The notes below the pieces were generated by a model. The model searched no databases and was not told the origin of the DNA. It saw only the letters and a list, made by a program, of their open reading frames with translations. Positions 1-13,006 of a stretch of DNA of 64,000 nt are shown here, piece by piece. The position numbers were made by a program, and so were the translations under genes. Source of the stretch: Sphaerolaimus hirsutus (lineage: Eukaryota; Nematoda; Chromadorea; Monhysterida; Sphaerolaimidae). The first letter of the stretch is position 1, and each line of letters opens with the position of its first letter. The stretch spans positions 16,829,147 to 16,893,146 of the forward strand of contig OZ038457.1 of the NCBI GenBank assembly GCA_964036195.1. Reading direction: 5' to 3'.

Positions 1-28
1 TCCAATTCACAGCAGTACCCTTCTCAAT

Positions 29-362
29 ACCGTATTTGCTCGAATAATTCCCCCGGGGAATATTTTTTTCGTCATTCTTTTTTGAGGGGGGAACTATTCG
101 AGGGGGGATTATTAAAGCGGAAGAATTTTTAATTCGTCAAAATTTTTAAGTATGTTTCTATCAACTCATTGCACAAAATATGCTTTATTAAAACAATACC
201 ATGCCATTTTTGTTCAAATGGAACTTTGATCATTTAACATACATCATATAAGGGGGAATTATTCAAGGGTGAATTATTTTTCCTCGCCATCTTACCCGGG
301 GGGGGGGAATCATTCAAGAGGGGGAATTATTCGAGGGGGGAATTATTCAAGCAAATACTTTA
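29..362. repeat. Family A inverted-repeat element
   Basis: Begins ACCGTATTTGCTCGAATAAT and ends AATTATTCAAGCAAATACTT. The interior is repeated AATTATTCGAGGGG in both orientations. Confidence 0.8.
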
Positions 363-1371
363 TTTAAAAGTCCAATCTGCCGCCTACCGAGTACACTTGG
401 GTGGGCTGACTGAGCGCTCCCTTCGCTTACACTGAATTTTCAACGACCGTGCAAAACAATGTACCTATGTTAAGCCGAGCCAGCTTATGGATGTCTGTAA
501 TTGACAAAGAAACGCAAGCGAGCTAATGCAACTATTATTTACGGTGTCTTCATTTCAGGGTGCATTTTTTGTTATTGAAAAGTGAGAGGCGATAAAAACT
601 TGAGTTTAAATGGCAAGACATTGTCAGCTATAAATAGAACCAATAGTTTTTTGTGACTATGTCGTCAATTTGTGATAGAAACCGGTCAATTTGAAATTCA
701 TGAACTGAAATGTCCCTTACTGTGTTAAATTTAAAATGGTCAGATCCAAAGGAATTTGGGCCACCGTGCAAACTCCACCGCTATATATCTCGCTTACGCT
801 AAAAATTTCTGATTAATTCCAGTTGACCGAAGAAGAAAATTTTGCATCTGCAACAACAATGGACTTTCTTATTACTGTTTCAGAAAGACGGGTGTTTTAT
901 TCCGGTCACATGGTCTTTACAAGCGGCTAAGCTTGTTAATAGGTTACGAAAATATAACGATGGCAAACTTACTGGAAAAAAATGTTTCAATTTTTGAGTA
1001 TTCGTTCTAAAAGGAGTTGTTGAATTTTCGAATTTTCTCTAATGGTCATTCACAAACTAGTTTTCTACCGAAATTTCAACAATTTAGGAACTCATATATC
1101 AGCTTTGAGTGCACTTGGCTTCAGTCATGCATTTTCAAATAGTTATTTAATTAAAAATTCCCAAAATATTCGCATTTTTGATATTGTGTGAATTTTTTTC
1201 CAAAACTCCAAAAACTTGAAACATTTTTCAAATGTCTGTTTGCCATCATTCATAAATGCAACGGAACCAACAGCAAGCCAGCACCAGCGTCAATTACGGA
1301 GATTACGAAACAAGTAGATGGATAGAAATGTTGGGTCTGATTGAAAGGTGCTTTGATGTGATAAATACATT

Positions 1372-1769
1372 AAGCCGGAATTACAGCTCAGCGGCGTTTG
1401 ACGTGAAATGATGACGTCGTAAAATTGATTACATCAAAATAGACAAAGGTACAGCATTGAAATTTCAGAATTAGATAGTACTAGTAATTGTGTGTAATGT
1501 CCCAAAAAAATTTATCACATTTATCAAATTTTTTGGTGACGTAAAATGTTTGACGTGAAATGTTGACATTAGAATGTGTAAATTTTGACGTAAAATTAAT
1601 AACTTATTAAATAATAATTATTTTTCTAATTTTTTTTAGGACATTACACACAATTACTAGAACTATCAAACTCTGAAATTTCAACGCTGTACCTATGTCT
1701 ATTTTGATGTAATCAATTTTACGACGTCATCATTTCACGTCAAACGCTGCTGAGCTGTAATTCCGGCTT
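1372..1769. repeat. Long palindrome (family H), about 398 bp
   Basis: Left arm starts AAGCCGGAATTACAGCTCAG, right arm ends CTGAGCTGTAATTCCGGCTT. The arms pair over some 130 bp with few mismatches (ATGATGACGTCGTAAAATTG against its complement). The centre is AT-rich. Confidence 0.9.
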
Positions 1770-3365
1770 TAAAGAGAGCGACAAGAAGGTGTGGAATAGA
1801 ATTTAATATGTAAATAAGAAATTTATGCTTTAAGATGATGAAACGGTACAAAATAAAAAAATGTAAAAATTACCTTGAAGGAAATATTCAGTTGCCTTAC
1901 ACAAGAAGGAAGCCGTCAATTACTAAATACTGAACAGAGGAAACCATAGCATGCTTATTTTTTATGGTTGCTAAAAACCTTGATTAGTTAACCAAATTTG
2001 TATCTGAAAGGCTTAGCGAAATGGCTGCGACCATTTTACATGCCAAAGAACTAGCCCTGATATCAGACGACTTCAAAACTTTTGTCAAAATCTTAAATCA
2101 TTTTGTGGATTTTCAAGTTCTACAAAAAAATTCTTGATAACTATACCCTGAAACTTCGAAGACTACATAGGTAACTAAAAACACCGATGGTCGACTGCTG
2201 TTTTATGACATGTTCTATTATTGTGATCGAAAACACGCTGAACAATGTAATAACGGATTGTTTTTACGAGCTAATAAATAGACTCGCTGGACAATGAATA
2301 CGGATTACGAACTGATTGAGGTTTCCAATTCAAAATTGCAGTACGCGGTCCAATTTTGTGCAGAAAACGTCACGTACAGATTGCCGTTATAAATAGATAC
2401 AGGAAGCAATAAGGCAGGCAATTCCAATCGGATGGCGGGAAGTAGGCACAAATGTGGCAAAAGGTACGGTACCCCCAGTGACGGTACGGTAAGCGCTACA
2501 GCAGTGAAAGCCCGCAGGGGAACGGTACGGCAAACTTTCACCGTGTACAAGTAAATATTTGCGGTATGGTAATTGGTGAATTGGCTGCGAGCCGGTGAAT
2601 GTCAAGGTGCGGTCATTTTGACGATCACCGAAAAATACCCGCACCGAACCGTAATTTGCCCACCCTATTCGGTGTAGCGCGGTGCTCTGCATGGCTGCAC
2701 TGAGCGACCGAACCAACCATGCACGCGGTTCAACGACATCACTGGTACCGGAAACTTGAATCAAATGCAATTGCACTGATCGTTTTTTTCTTCGCCGTGT
2801 CACGCTGCAGTTTGTGGGGAGCGGCAGGTGAAAAAATGCGCAATTTGTTGCCGAATGGGAACCATTCAAGGAGCCATTTTGGTCGGTGATTCCAATGCAC
2901 GTATAATATTTACTTCGAGTGCATGTGCACGGTATTTGCATTTGTACGCATTTACAGTATTATCCAGTAACCGAAGGCAGTTAATGAGAACTGCGTTAAT
3001 GAGGAAACAGTTTTCTGAGGAATCCTGCAATTTTTAACCCGCTTTTGTAAAAGTCAACTTTGTACTCACTGTCCAGCACTTGATTGACTGGAAATTTCAA
3101 TGAGGAAAGACAAAGCGATAAACCAGAAAATGCACATATTTTAATGCCGCGTCGCCGCAACACTCCATATTCCCTAGTTTTGGCGGCATTCAGCTGTTGC
3201 AAAATAGTTTTCGCGCGATCGAATCGAAACGGGCACTGGGGGCGGTTAAACAAGTGGGAAACGATCACTCAGCTCGGCCCAACGTTCCCATGCCGCATCA
3301 GCCCACAGAAGGAGAATCTTCAGTGGTCATGTGCAAAATTCAATGTTTTTGCAGATGCATCCGCA

Positions 3366-3805
3366 ACAGGGGGTCTCAAAGGGGGGGGGCACCCCTCCCC
3401 CGAATCCGCCAGCTATCTATCTATCCCGGAGGCCACTCAGCTATCTATCCGGGGGTAAATTTTCTGGCTACTACCCTCTGAGACCCCCCAAATCGCTCAG
3501 CTATCTATCTATCTGGAGTGAGTTTTGAGAAATTTTGCCCGATTTTTCGCTCAAAATCGCGGTTTTCGGCTATATACATGGTTATATACCAATTTTTAGC
3601 CGTTTTCAAACTATTTTTGGCTTCTTTTCCCTATTATTATCTATTATTTCCCCTTTCTGCCATCTTTACTTTGAAAAAGCCTATATTATTTACCCCGCGA
3701 CCCCCCCAGAAAATTTTTCAGCTAACTACCCCTCCAGAGGAGCGATTTGTTATCTATCCAACCCCCGCGAGGGCCAAAATCATGGAGACCCCTCATCCGT
3801 AACTA
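3366..3805. repeat. Family C element (CTATCTATC type)
   Basis: Starts with GGGGTCTCAAAGGGGG, then CAGCTATCTATCTATCCCGG, a T-rich middle, CAGCTAACTACCCCTCCAGA, GAGCGATTTGTTATCTATCC and a final AAAATCATGGAGACCCC. Six other copies share this order. Confidence 0.7.
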
Positions 3806-5170
3806 AACCCCAGCCGGCAATGCGCGCCGGCCCGTAAATGGGATGCAATGTATCTATCAAACGGGGCATGGTTCAATCCAGCCGGGACCAGGGTTCAATC
3901 AGAATATTTGTGACCGTGACCGACCGCAGGGCGGCTGCGGGAAGTGGGATTTCTAAAAAATGTGCGGATTCACTTTTTTGGCGGTGATCGACTGCCGAAT
4001 CAAATTGAAAATAGCATTTTCTACAATTTTGGAGTGTGCTTGTTTAAGCAGTTTTTGGAGACCTTTGCTCCTTTTTGACCTTTTGGACACCTGATAATAC
4101 CGATAAAAATCTACCTATTCAAAAAAATAGCGCACAAAATCATGCCAGGAAAAAACCCTCCAGCAACATTTAAACGGAACCGCGCCGCAGACTATCGCCG
4201 CTGCAATTTTCCGCGCGGCAGATGAAAATGCGCACTTGCGTCGCGGCACTGAAAACGCAGTGCGCTGCGCACACGCACACATGCTTCTCAAATTCGCAAT
4301 TGAAACGAGCCATAAACTAAACAAAATGCTCGGCCGACGAGCGGCGGCTACAATTGTGGAAATGAAATGGGGCACAGTGTGGGGCGGCGATGAAAGTTTA
4401 TGGATGGGAAGCGGTTCGACCGGAACGACTCTGGCATCGAGTACTTTTTCCGTATTTTTGTATCGTTGTATTGACGTCAAAAACGTGATGTATCGAATGT
4501 ATTTAGTATCCAGCACTTTTGCCGTGTCGAAATTAATTTTGAATTGAATATCAACACCGAAAATATCAAGAAGGTACAAAAATAATGGAAATGAATTTAT
4601 AGCATCTATTTCAAATCACAAATTTCCACCAATTTCGTCTTAACACCGAGTCAATCACGCGAGTGTTCCGAAATGACGTTGGCACGATTCCGGCACGCAC
4701 TTCACTATGCCAGCGACTCCAAATGAGCAAAGCGCAACAAGTAGAGAATTTCATGGCGAAGTCAATAAAAAGTGAACTGTCTATAAAGAGACCAACCAAT
4801 AGGAGAAGGGAAATGTTGTCGAAAAATGGAAAGATTTTATGAACATGTGAAACTGATAAATTGAGATAATTTGAGGACTAGGTAATCGTGAGTTAAAAAT
4901 GCAGCATAAGCTGATCTCAAATAGGTAATCAAAAACCATGGTGATGCACGTGGTTATAGGTAAAAAATAAAAATAAATAGATATGCGGAATATTAATGTG
5001 CATGATGTAAATATAAGAAACTGTGTAGATCAACTGCCACATATATGCAAATTGCGAAAAAGTGTCTCCAAAATTCCAATACCAGTCACGTCTTCCCAAA
5101 CAATTACCAAACTCTCACACCAACAAACCCCCAACCCCAACTATAATAATCAACCAAACAATCTCCCAAC

Positions 5171-7830
5171 CGACCGTCCATTCTTCGGAAACTTCAAAGG
5201 CGCCTCGACCTGCCTGCCGCCGTGCATGGCGTGCTGTTGCTGCGTGGGCTCGCCGCTGACGGCGAAGCGGCGCGACGCCGTGCTGGAGCGGGTGCCCGCG
5301 CGCACTCTGGGCAGCACGTTGCCGCCGCCGCTGTGAGCGATTGAGAGTAGTGAGGAGTATATATGGACATTTTTCATCCAGGACGGTTTACATGCTCACG
5401 GTTTTCATGTTGTTCTGTGTCACTTTACTAGCTAAGTGTGCCACTTTACTTGCTACTTACTCTAGTGTTACAGTTTTCATCCAAAGTGTGTCACTTTACT
5501 TACTTTCTATAAGTATGCCACTTTTCAAGCCAAAGTTGTGTGTTTTGTGTCAATTTACTTGCTAGGTTTGAATCTTTACATGCTAATCTATGTGGCATTT
5601 TTATTTGGCATGTCTGTGGCTTGTAAACCGTAATACTTTGGCATGTAAACTGCTACACGTTGGGATGAAAAGTGTCACATGAATTTGGCATGTAAAACTA
5701 TGTCTGGGGTTGAAAACCATATGTTTTACAAGTAAAACAGAGGATTTGAGATGAAAACCGTGAACATGTAAACAGTGAGGGATGAAATCTTGAGGATCAA
5801 GTGGGCGCTTCGGTAAAATCTACCATATCCCATCGGAATAAAATACCAAGAATACTGTTGCTTTTTCCCACGAGATTTTCTGGGTGAATTTCGTCTGACT
5901 TAATTCAACAGATCGCGTGCAGTTGGTATCGCGTGCAGTTCGACCAATTTATTTTTTTTATCAGTTGAAGTTTGTTCAATTTCGAAAACAATAGCACTGG
6001 CATTTTGTTGGGTGGGCATATATTGTGACACAAATATTTACCTGGCTCACTTTATACTGTCCTATGAAAGTGTAACGTCGGGTGAAATAGTTGGGTCACG
6101 GTCTAACCCAGCCCACTACATTCACCTTCTGCCAACTATCTCTATATGTGTGTATATATTGCTTTTTGAAGCATTTGTCCTCTAGATTGTTTCCCAGAAC
6201 AGTATCCATTATGTACTTGATACAAAACACCAGGAATTAGAAACGCGTTGTTGAGAGTAAATATCACGCTAAAGGCAGTTCCGAGCTATGTAAAGTGTAA
6301 AGTCAAGTAAGTGTCAAACGTCATGTAAAATGTCAAATAAAACGTTTAAAAAAATTATTTCTGAACTTTGCAAGACAATTGACACTTTGCCTGATAATTT
6401 GCATGACAGCTGGAAGATTTGTATGACATTTGTCATGGCATTTGACACTTGACTTTACGCTTTACATGGCTTGCGACTGGCACCAGGTGGCAGTCCCAAG
6501 CCCTGTAAAGTGTAAGCCCTGTAAAGTAAAGTGTCAAATGTAAAGTCAAATGCAAAGTAAACTGTCAATTGTCATGCAAAGTTCAGTAATATAATCTTTT
6601 CTTTTTTGTTTTGATTGACACTTTACTTTGCATTTGACTTTACATTTGACACTTTACTTTACACTTTACAGGGCTTGGGACTGCCCCCAGGCCTGCATAC
6701 AATCTACATGAATAAATATCCAAAAACCACTTTGAACAAGGGATCTACAGGGTGCGGCAATTTAGACCTACGCCGTAGATTTCGAATAACATGTCACTGG
6801 GTGGTCGGATTTTGGTCAACATTAACAACTAAATAGGAAAGGATCTCTGAAAATACAGCTGCGATAGCTCCACTCGTTCTTAAGTTATTCATGCAAACAC
6901 CAATAATTGTCGCTTTACTACCACCTTGCTTTACAACTAATTACGCAAGCGTCTGCCGATTTCCTTATCGATAAGGCGGATTAGTGGCGCGCGCACGCAT
7001 TTTGGCATGCCACTGCGAAAATAAAGATAAAAACAAACAGAAAAAAAACAATCCCAATCCCGATCCGGCTCCCGAAAAGTGGATCCCGCTTGAAACCTAT
7101 CACGGGGTGGTGGTAATGTAACAATAACGCGTTTGCATGAATAACTTGAGAACGAGGGGAGCTATCGCGGCCATATTTTCAGGGATCCTTTCATATTTAG
7201 TTGTTAATGTTGACCTAAAATTTGACGTAAATCCGACCACCCAGTGACAAGTTATTCGAAATGTTGGGCGGGCGTCTCAATTGCCGCACCCTGTACAACA
7301 TCAAACACACTCCAAGCTCACCCAGCAGGCGGCGCGTCGGGCTGGCCGCGCTGCGCGCCGCTGGTGGCCGGCTCGTCGCGCTGTCGCTGCTGCGGATGGC
7401 GGTCTGGGCGGCGATTGCGCGAACTTTCCGCCCGCTGCTGTTGCTGTAGGGAGAACACAGTCTGGTACTGGTCTAGCTGGGATCTGCAAGAAGGGGGGAA
7501 GTACTGGAATTGTGCCAAATGCATGAACCGGATATTGCTTTGGTGATGCTCAAAAAGTAATTAATTGCGAATCCGGCCAATTAAAGGTCAAAATTAGGTA
7601 ATCACCCAGACATGCTTTTTTCGGGCGGCCAAGTCGACTTAACGAGACAGACATTAACAGCGTGTAATTTAATCCACAAAACGTCGTGCCCAAAAACATA
7701 ACCACAACCCAACCACCCACCTAAGTTGCTCAATCTCCCTGTCCCTGAGCGTGAGCAGCTCGTGCAGCTGTCTGATCTCCACCTCCTTCTGGTGCAGCAC
7801 CGCCCTGAACTCGTGCAGTGCGGCGTTCAT
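5171..7830 (-). CDS. PRKG1: cGMP-dependent protein kinase, type I / foraging-like, N-terminal exons (partial)
   Basis: The first three coding exons of a PKG I-type kinase: exon 1 7721-7830, exon 2 7322-7483, exon 3 5171-5330, together 144 codons. Splice phases agree (2, 2, 0) and all borders are GT..AG. Exon 1 starts at ATG 7830 and encodes a heptad-patterned leucine-zipper segment rich in E, L and R, as in the PKG I dimerisation and docking domain. Exon 2 opens with SQLDQYQTVF, close to the family's QLDKFQSVFP. Exon 3 encodes an Arg/Ser-rich stretch (RVRAGTRSSTASRRFAVSGE) in the place of the autoinhibitory sequence whose family core is RAQGISAEP, then PLKFPKNGRS, which normally leads into the first cNMP domain. 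The cNMP and kinase domains are outside the window. A Gln/Arg-rich insert in exon 2 (residues 45-90) is lineage-specific. The family phosphorylates Ser/Thr targets in response to cGMP. Assignment rests on remembered family motifs, not on a search. Confidence 0.72.
5371..5789. repeat. Palindromic element (family L) in PKG intron 2
   Basis: Left TTTTCATCCAGGACGGTTTA and CATGCTCACGGTTTTCATG; right GATGAAAACCGTGAACATG and AAACAGTGAGGGATGAAAT. Interior GTGTCACTTTACTTGC repeats. Confidence 0.75.
6273..6483. mobile_element. Family B element abutting the next copy
   Basis: Left end GGCAGTTCCGAGCTATGTAA, right end TTGCGACTGGCAC followed by CAG, which is also the left flank of the copy at 6487. Interior AAAGTGTAAAGTCAAG and complement. 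Confidence 0.7.
6487..6687. mobile_element. Family B element, clear 3-bp duplication CAG
   Basis: Ends GTGGCAGTCCCAAGCCCTG and CAGGGCTTGGGACTGCCCC, flanked by CAG at 6484-6486 and 6688-6690. Interior AAAGTGTCAAATGTAAAGTC and its complement. Lies in PKG intron 2. Confidence 0.85.
6748..7293. mobile_element. Mariner-like non-autonomous element (family K) in PKG intron 2
   Basis: Ends CAGGGTGCGGCAATT and AATTGCCGCACCCTG, flanked by TA on both sides as for Tc1/mariner. Arms of over 150 bp pair (ATGTCACTGGGTGGTCGGAT against ATCCGACCACCCAGTGACAA). It ends 28 bp from the donor of PKG exon 2. Confidence 0.8.
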
Positions 7831-8320
7831 TGTTGTCCACTAGATGTTGCTACGCGGGTCTCATCGCAGTGTGTGGTAGGTTGTGAAGGGAGTTGGGTTA
7901 GGGTTGGGGTAGATAATAGAGGGATTGTGGAAGTGTGGATCTGGTCCCGCCGCGGTCGCTGTAATGATTGGATTGTTTTTATTTGGAATTCTTCAGAACT
8001 GTGTGCTTCCGTGGAATTAATGATTGCGGCAGAATTCAATGGATCCGGTAACGGTATGGCATGGCTAAATTAAAAAGTTTGCATAAGCAAATAATAAACA
8101 AAATACCCAATTTCGCAAAGTGGCTCAGCTCGAAACTACGCAATAAAAAGCCACTTCGGTGGCAAAGGAATTTGAAACATAAATATTTCAAATGTTGGAG
8201 CATAACAATTCCCATAGGAAATCTTAATAGACTGGGTATATACACTTGACTTGATAGCAATGAGAATGCAAAAGAACAGAATACTTGGTTTCAGAATTGC
8301 TGATGAAATGTCGTTTGAAT

Positions 8321-8543
8321 GGGCCCACACACATCGCAAATAAATGTCAACTGAATGTCAACTAAATAACACAATAAATTGTTTTTTAAAGCATCACACT
8401 TAACAGACACAATGAAAATTAACTGTCAAGATAAAAAATTCGCGGTACCCTATCACACTGAAAAGTTGAAATCACATAATCAACTAAAATTCAGTTGAAT
8501 TTAGTTGACACGAATTTTGATGTCAACTATTATGTGTGGGCCC
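8321..8543. mobile_element. Family G element (GGGCCCACACACA ends)
   Basis: Left GGGCCCACACACATCG, right ATTATGTGTGGGCCC; AATGTCAACT repeats inside. Confidence 0.75.
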
Positions 8544-8881
8544 AATATCGCTTGAATGTAGAGGCATTCACACAAAAACATGCACGGAAGCAATTTGCAT
8601 TGCTCAGCGCGCCACTGACTCGACAACAGACTTAACGTGACGTCGTGAAACGTCTGCAACGTAACAAAGCCGCATTATTACAGCTAATGGTGACAGTCTG
8701 CATTGTCTAGTTTTTTCTATCACACTTTAAGAAAATATGTGAATGGTACACGATGTTAAGCTCAAGATAATGATTAAGCACATTGAATTGCTCAGCGTGT
8801 ACGGTAACCTCATATGAACAATGAATATGGCTCACCGATAAGTGTAGGGATAATTAAATCACGCCCCGGTAGCTACACGCC

Positions 8882-9199
8882 TACCGTATTTGCTTGAATA
8901 ATCATCCTGGGGAATTATTATTTCGTCAGACTTTTTTGAGGGAGGAACTATTCGAGGGGGATTATTCAAGGGGAGGAATTATCACTTCGTGAAAATTTTC
9001 AAGCATATTTCTATCAACTCATTTCACGAAATAGGTATGCTTTTTTGACACAAAAAAGTTCCATTTTTGTAAAAATTCGGAACAACAAATTCATCAAACC
9101 TCTTAGGGGGAATTATTCAAATGGGGGAATTATTATTTTCTCACTCGTCTTATAGGGGTGAATTATTCGAGGGAGGGAACTATTCAAGCAAATACGGTA
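8882..9199. repeat. Family A element
   Basis: TACCGTATTTGCTTGAATAA at the left and ATTCAAGCAAATACGGTAA at the right; G-rich GGGGGAATTATTC units inside. Confidence 0.8.
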
Positions 9200-9854
9200 A
9201 ATTAGTATCATGTAGTCATTACGCAGAGTATTTACTGATCAGTGTGCCACCAGTAGACCGTGCGAAAGACTAATTACACAAAGTCTAATCTAATCCCAAT
9301 GAAAACAAATGTCAATGAAAATAATGGATCAATTACCTAATTTCACCGAAACGAGAATTTTATGTATATATATACATTCTATATATACAATATAATGAAT
9401 ATTTGTCAGCGAATACGTATTGGAGCCGGTTCAGTGTTCGATAAGCGTTCAAATCAGACGGAAATTTGTGCAAAATGTCTGGAGAAGTTTGCCGCGTTAC
9501 TTGATGGTCAGATAAATAACAGCTAGGATCCCATGCATATGCATGCAAAGAGGTTCAACAATAAATCTAAAATAGAGTAGACTAATTTAGCTAATTTCTC
9601 ATACTCAGGGCAGCCCATACGGCTGAAGGGCGGGCGAGATCGAATACAGACAATCTAGCACTTTTTTATATCGCCGGGCCAACTTTTTGATATTACAAAA
9701 CAATTGACAAAACCGTTGAGAAATTCGTTGGCTTTTCAAAAGTATTGGGCAAGGGTTGTCACTCAAAGCGTGCCCGCTCAGTTCACTCTCAAAGTTTCAA
9801 ATGCAATTTTCACAAAACTGAAAAACATGGAGTTATTTATCGAGTTTCAGAAGC

Positions 9855-9959
9855 AAACTCCTCAATTCCCCCATTGAATAATTTCCCCTTGAATAGTCCC
9901 CCATCAAAAGTGTGATACGAAATCATCCCCGTGGGAATTATTCAAGTAAATATGGTATC
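9855..9959. repeat. Family A fragment
   Basis: CCCCATTGAATAATTTCCCC near the left and GAATTATTCAAGTAAATATG at the right; the left terminus is missing. Confidence 0.55.
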
Positions 9960-10109
9960 AATTTACATTTATTTTAATATCAAATTTATTAAATATTATT
10001 AATTTTTTAAATTCATAATTCTACTTATAAATATGTTTATTAATATTTAATTAATTAATAAACTTATAAATCAATTTAAAAAATAAATGTTAAAGTTTAA
10101 TAAATGGAC

Positions 10110-10196
10110 TTAGATGTCTAATGGGTCTAGATGGGTAATGGGTATAATTAGATAGGTGCCGGGTCTAGATGTGTAATAAGTTTAGATGTGTACCGG
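10110..10196. repeat. Degenerate short tandem repeat
   Basis: Variants of GGTCTAGATGGGTAAT repeat about five times next to an AT-only stretch (9960-10100) made of TTAATATTTAATTAAT-like sequence. Confidence 0.55.
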
Positions 10197-10244
10197 CACA
10201 GGGTCTCATAGTCAAGCGACATGGAGTCAGGTAAAGTTATTCAG

Positions 10245-10498
10245 GGGCCAGTTCCACAAATTGAGAAGTAAAATGGCAAATGCGAAGTGAAATGAGAAGT
10301 GAGATATGAATTGAGAAGGAAATTGGCAAAATCGAACGTGAATTACTTTTTATTTTTATTTTTCATTGTTTCGCGTTTGCCAATTTACTAGCCATTTCAC
10401 TTCACTTTTGACAATTTTCTTCTCAATTCACCTCGCGTTTTCCATCTTACTTCTCAATACTCACTTTGCCAGCACTACTCAATTTGCGGAACTGGCAC
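10245..10498. mobile_element. Family M element (relative of B) with CAG duplication
   Basis: Ends GGGCCAGTTCCACAAATTGA and TCAATTTGCGGAACTGGCAC, flanked by CAG at 10242-10244 and 10499-10501. Interior repeats of GAGAAGTGAAATGG type differ from family B, but the ends and target are alike. Confidence 0.75.
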
Positions 10499-11033
10499 CA
10501 GGTAAAGATTTTGTCCGTATGGCCCCTGATTCATATCATCACACATGGCATCATTGATCCACCAGCTGCATCAGAACACATTTTTCGAGGTCTTAAGAAT
10601 CATATTCCCCTACAAACACGGTTTCTTTGAACGGCTGTTCTGCCCTGTTCAGCAGGGGTCTCGAATGGAGGGGCGGTTTGGGGCGGGGGGGGGGGTGGTA
10701 CCCCCAAATCTTTGAACGATTTTTGTAAAAATTGTACCCCAATTTATGCCCTGAAACCACACCAAACAATTACCAGAAAGGTAATGTTTGTAGTGAACGA
10801 AGATCATTTAGGTAGACACAGCACAATTTGTTTTGATGCAGCTATCGGATGTAGCAGGTAAGTAATGAGATCGGTAACATACAGAGAGAGAATACAGACA
10901 ACAACCTTAGTAACCCAACTCCAAGTCCCCTGATTAGTAGCATCACGGGTTATGTTACATTCTGTCCGACCTTGGCGGCACAGTGAGGCGACTTTTTATG
11001 GGGTTTACTTAGAATATTGACGCCACATATAGG

Positions 11034-11709
11034 TAGGGTTGGCCGATGTTTTTTTAAAACGTTTTTTATTATAAAAAAACGTTGTTTTTTAAAAAAAAAA
11101 CATGATGTTCGAAATGTTTTTTTTTTTAAAAACATCGACCGAAATTTTTAGTACTAAGCACTAGGTATTTTGCAAAATTTTTGCGCGCAAGCGCGCAATT
11201 TCACACACAAATTGACATTGGTGGTTGTTTTAATTGGTTTTGTGGCATTTTTAGTATCAAAGTATCCATTTCTATGTGCTAACATGGGTTAATAAGCCGT
11301 CATATGTTGCTGTAGTATATAATATTGAGGTAATGTGCTTCCATGTACCTCCACAGTGTGTAACTTCACTCCCAAAGTAACAACCTCGTTTTATAACCTT
11401 GTTTGATCACTATTCCGTGCCAAACTTTACCTGAAGTCACGAACATTTGACTATAAGGCGATATACGAACGATATGTCGACGAAAAATGGATATTTTTGA
11501 CACAAATCACCACTTATAATGCTATCCCATGGCTCCACAGACATTATATGGTCATATATAACATCACAGAGTATTGCCACTGTCTGATATACCTATATAT
11601 GTTGACACAAGGTCATATCTGGGAGCTTTTAAAAAAAAACGTTTTTTATTTAAAAAAAACGTTGTTTTTTAAAAAAACATCGAGAAAAAAACGTTTTTTT
11701 CCAACCCTA
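11034..11709. mobile_element. Family F element (hAT-like), 676 bp
   Basis: Ends TAGGGTTGGCCGATG and TTTCCAACCCTA; exact 8-bp duplication CATATAGG (11026-11033 and 11710-11717). Poly-A/T-rich terminal parts and GCGCGCAAGCGCGC near 11190. Confidence 0.9.
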
Positions 11710-11718
11710 CATATAGGT

Positions 11719-11906
11719 ATACTCCTGCGACATTACACCTTACAATGAAATCTACCATATCCCATATGAATTAAAGAAAAGGCATTAAAATTTATCTAAT
11801 CACATCACATTGCCCCAACATTTGGTTAATTTGGTGCAGTTTTGCACGTGACCTTATTCATCAAAATATGGTATCATTCATTGTAAGGCGATCTGTCTGT
11901 AAATAC
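11719..11906. repeat. Family N repeat
   Basis: ACTCCTGCGACATTACACCT, AATCTACCATATCCCAT, then CATTGTAAGGCGATCTGTCTG. Matches 47718-47911 in reverse orientation. Confidence 0.7.
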
Positions 11907-12204
11907 AGTCTAAGATGAAAATTGGATATCGAATAACGAAATCGTTCAGACAGATTGCCAGAACCATATGCAAAGCTATACTTTCAAAGCAATTTGAGAT
12001 TGTCACGCCAACGTCATGCAAACTCATTGAAACGATTCTAAACTACAATATGTCGCTCGGTGCTGTATGTCGAACATTTTTAAGCATTTTTAAACTCCGC
12101 TAATCCTGGAATTCGGTCGTAAAAGGGAAGCTGAACTAATCAATATGGTTTCTGAAGCGCAGCGGTGCCATCCACCACTACAGAGGCGTGACATGGTGCC
12201 AGGG

Positions 12205-12655
<451 letters not shown>

Positions 12656-13006
12656 CCCAGCATCGGTTACAATCACTAAACGGTTACTCTTAATCGCTAT
12701 ACAGTTGAAGGCACTGATGGCGTCAAACGGTAATCACTTTTGAATAATTGCGCTCCCATCACAATTACCTAGCACCTTGGCAACAATAAATCACCATTTA
12801 AAATGGGCTATTTACAAGTAAACCTACAGGCTACAGGGGGTTCTAAATATAGCCAAAGTCGTCACAAGAATGCGGTTTTGCACCGGGAAGTTCAATTAGA
12901 GAAATAGTGAAAGTAAAAATGGAAAAAAAATTAAGTAAACGAGGATGTGAATACAGTATTCCTTCGAAACACCCTATTGAATAAACCACTTCCAAAAAAA
13001 ACCCAG

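Larger units (their letters stand above)
1..5170 (-). other. Intron of the PKG gene (3' side runs off the window), repeat-filled
   Basis: This stretch lies downstream, on the minus strand, of PKG coding exon 3, and I found no further exon. The next expected exon would encode the region leading into the first cyclic-nucleotide-binding domain; no minus-strand reading frame here resembles it. It holds a family A element (29-362), a long palindrome (1372-1769), a family C element (3366-3805) and otherwise low-complexity AT-rich DNA. In 363-1371, 1770-3365 and 3806-5170 I see nothing I can name. Confidence 0.6.

Noticed and set aside
1..5170. Cyclic-nucleotide-binding exons of PKG
   Set aside because: Looked for on the minus strand; no frame resembling the region following FPKNGRS was seen.
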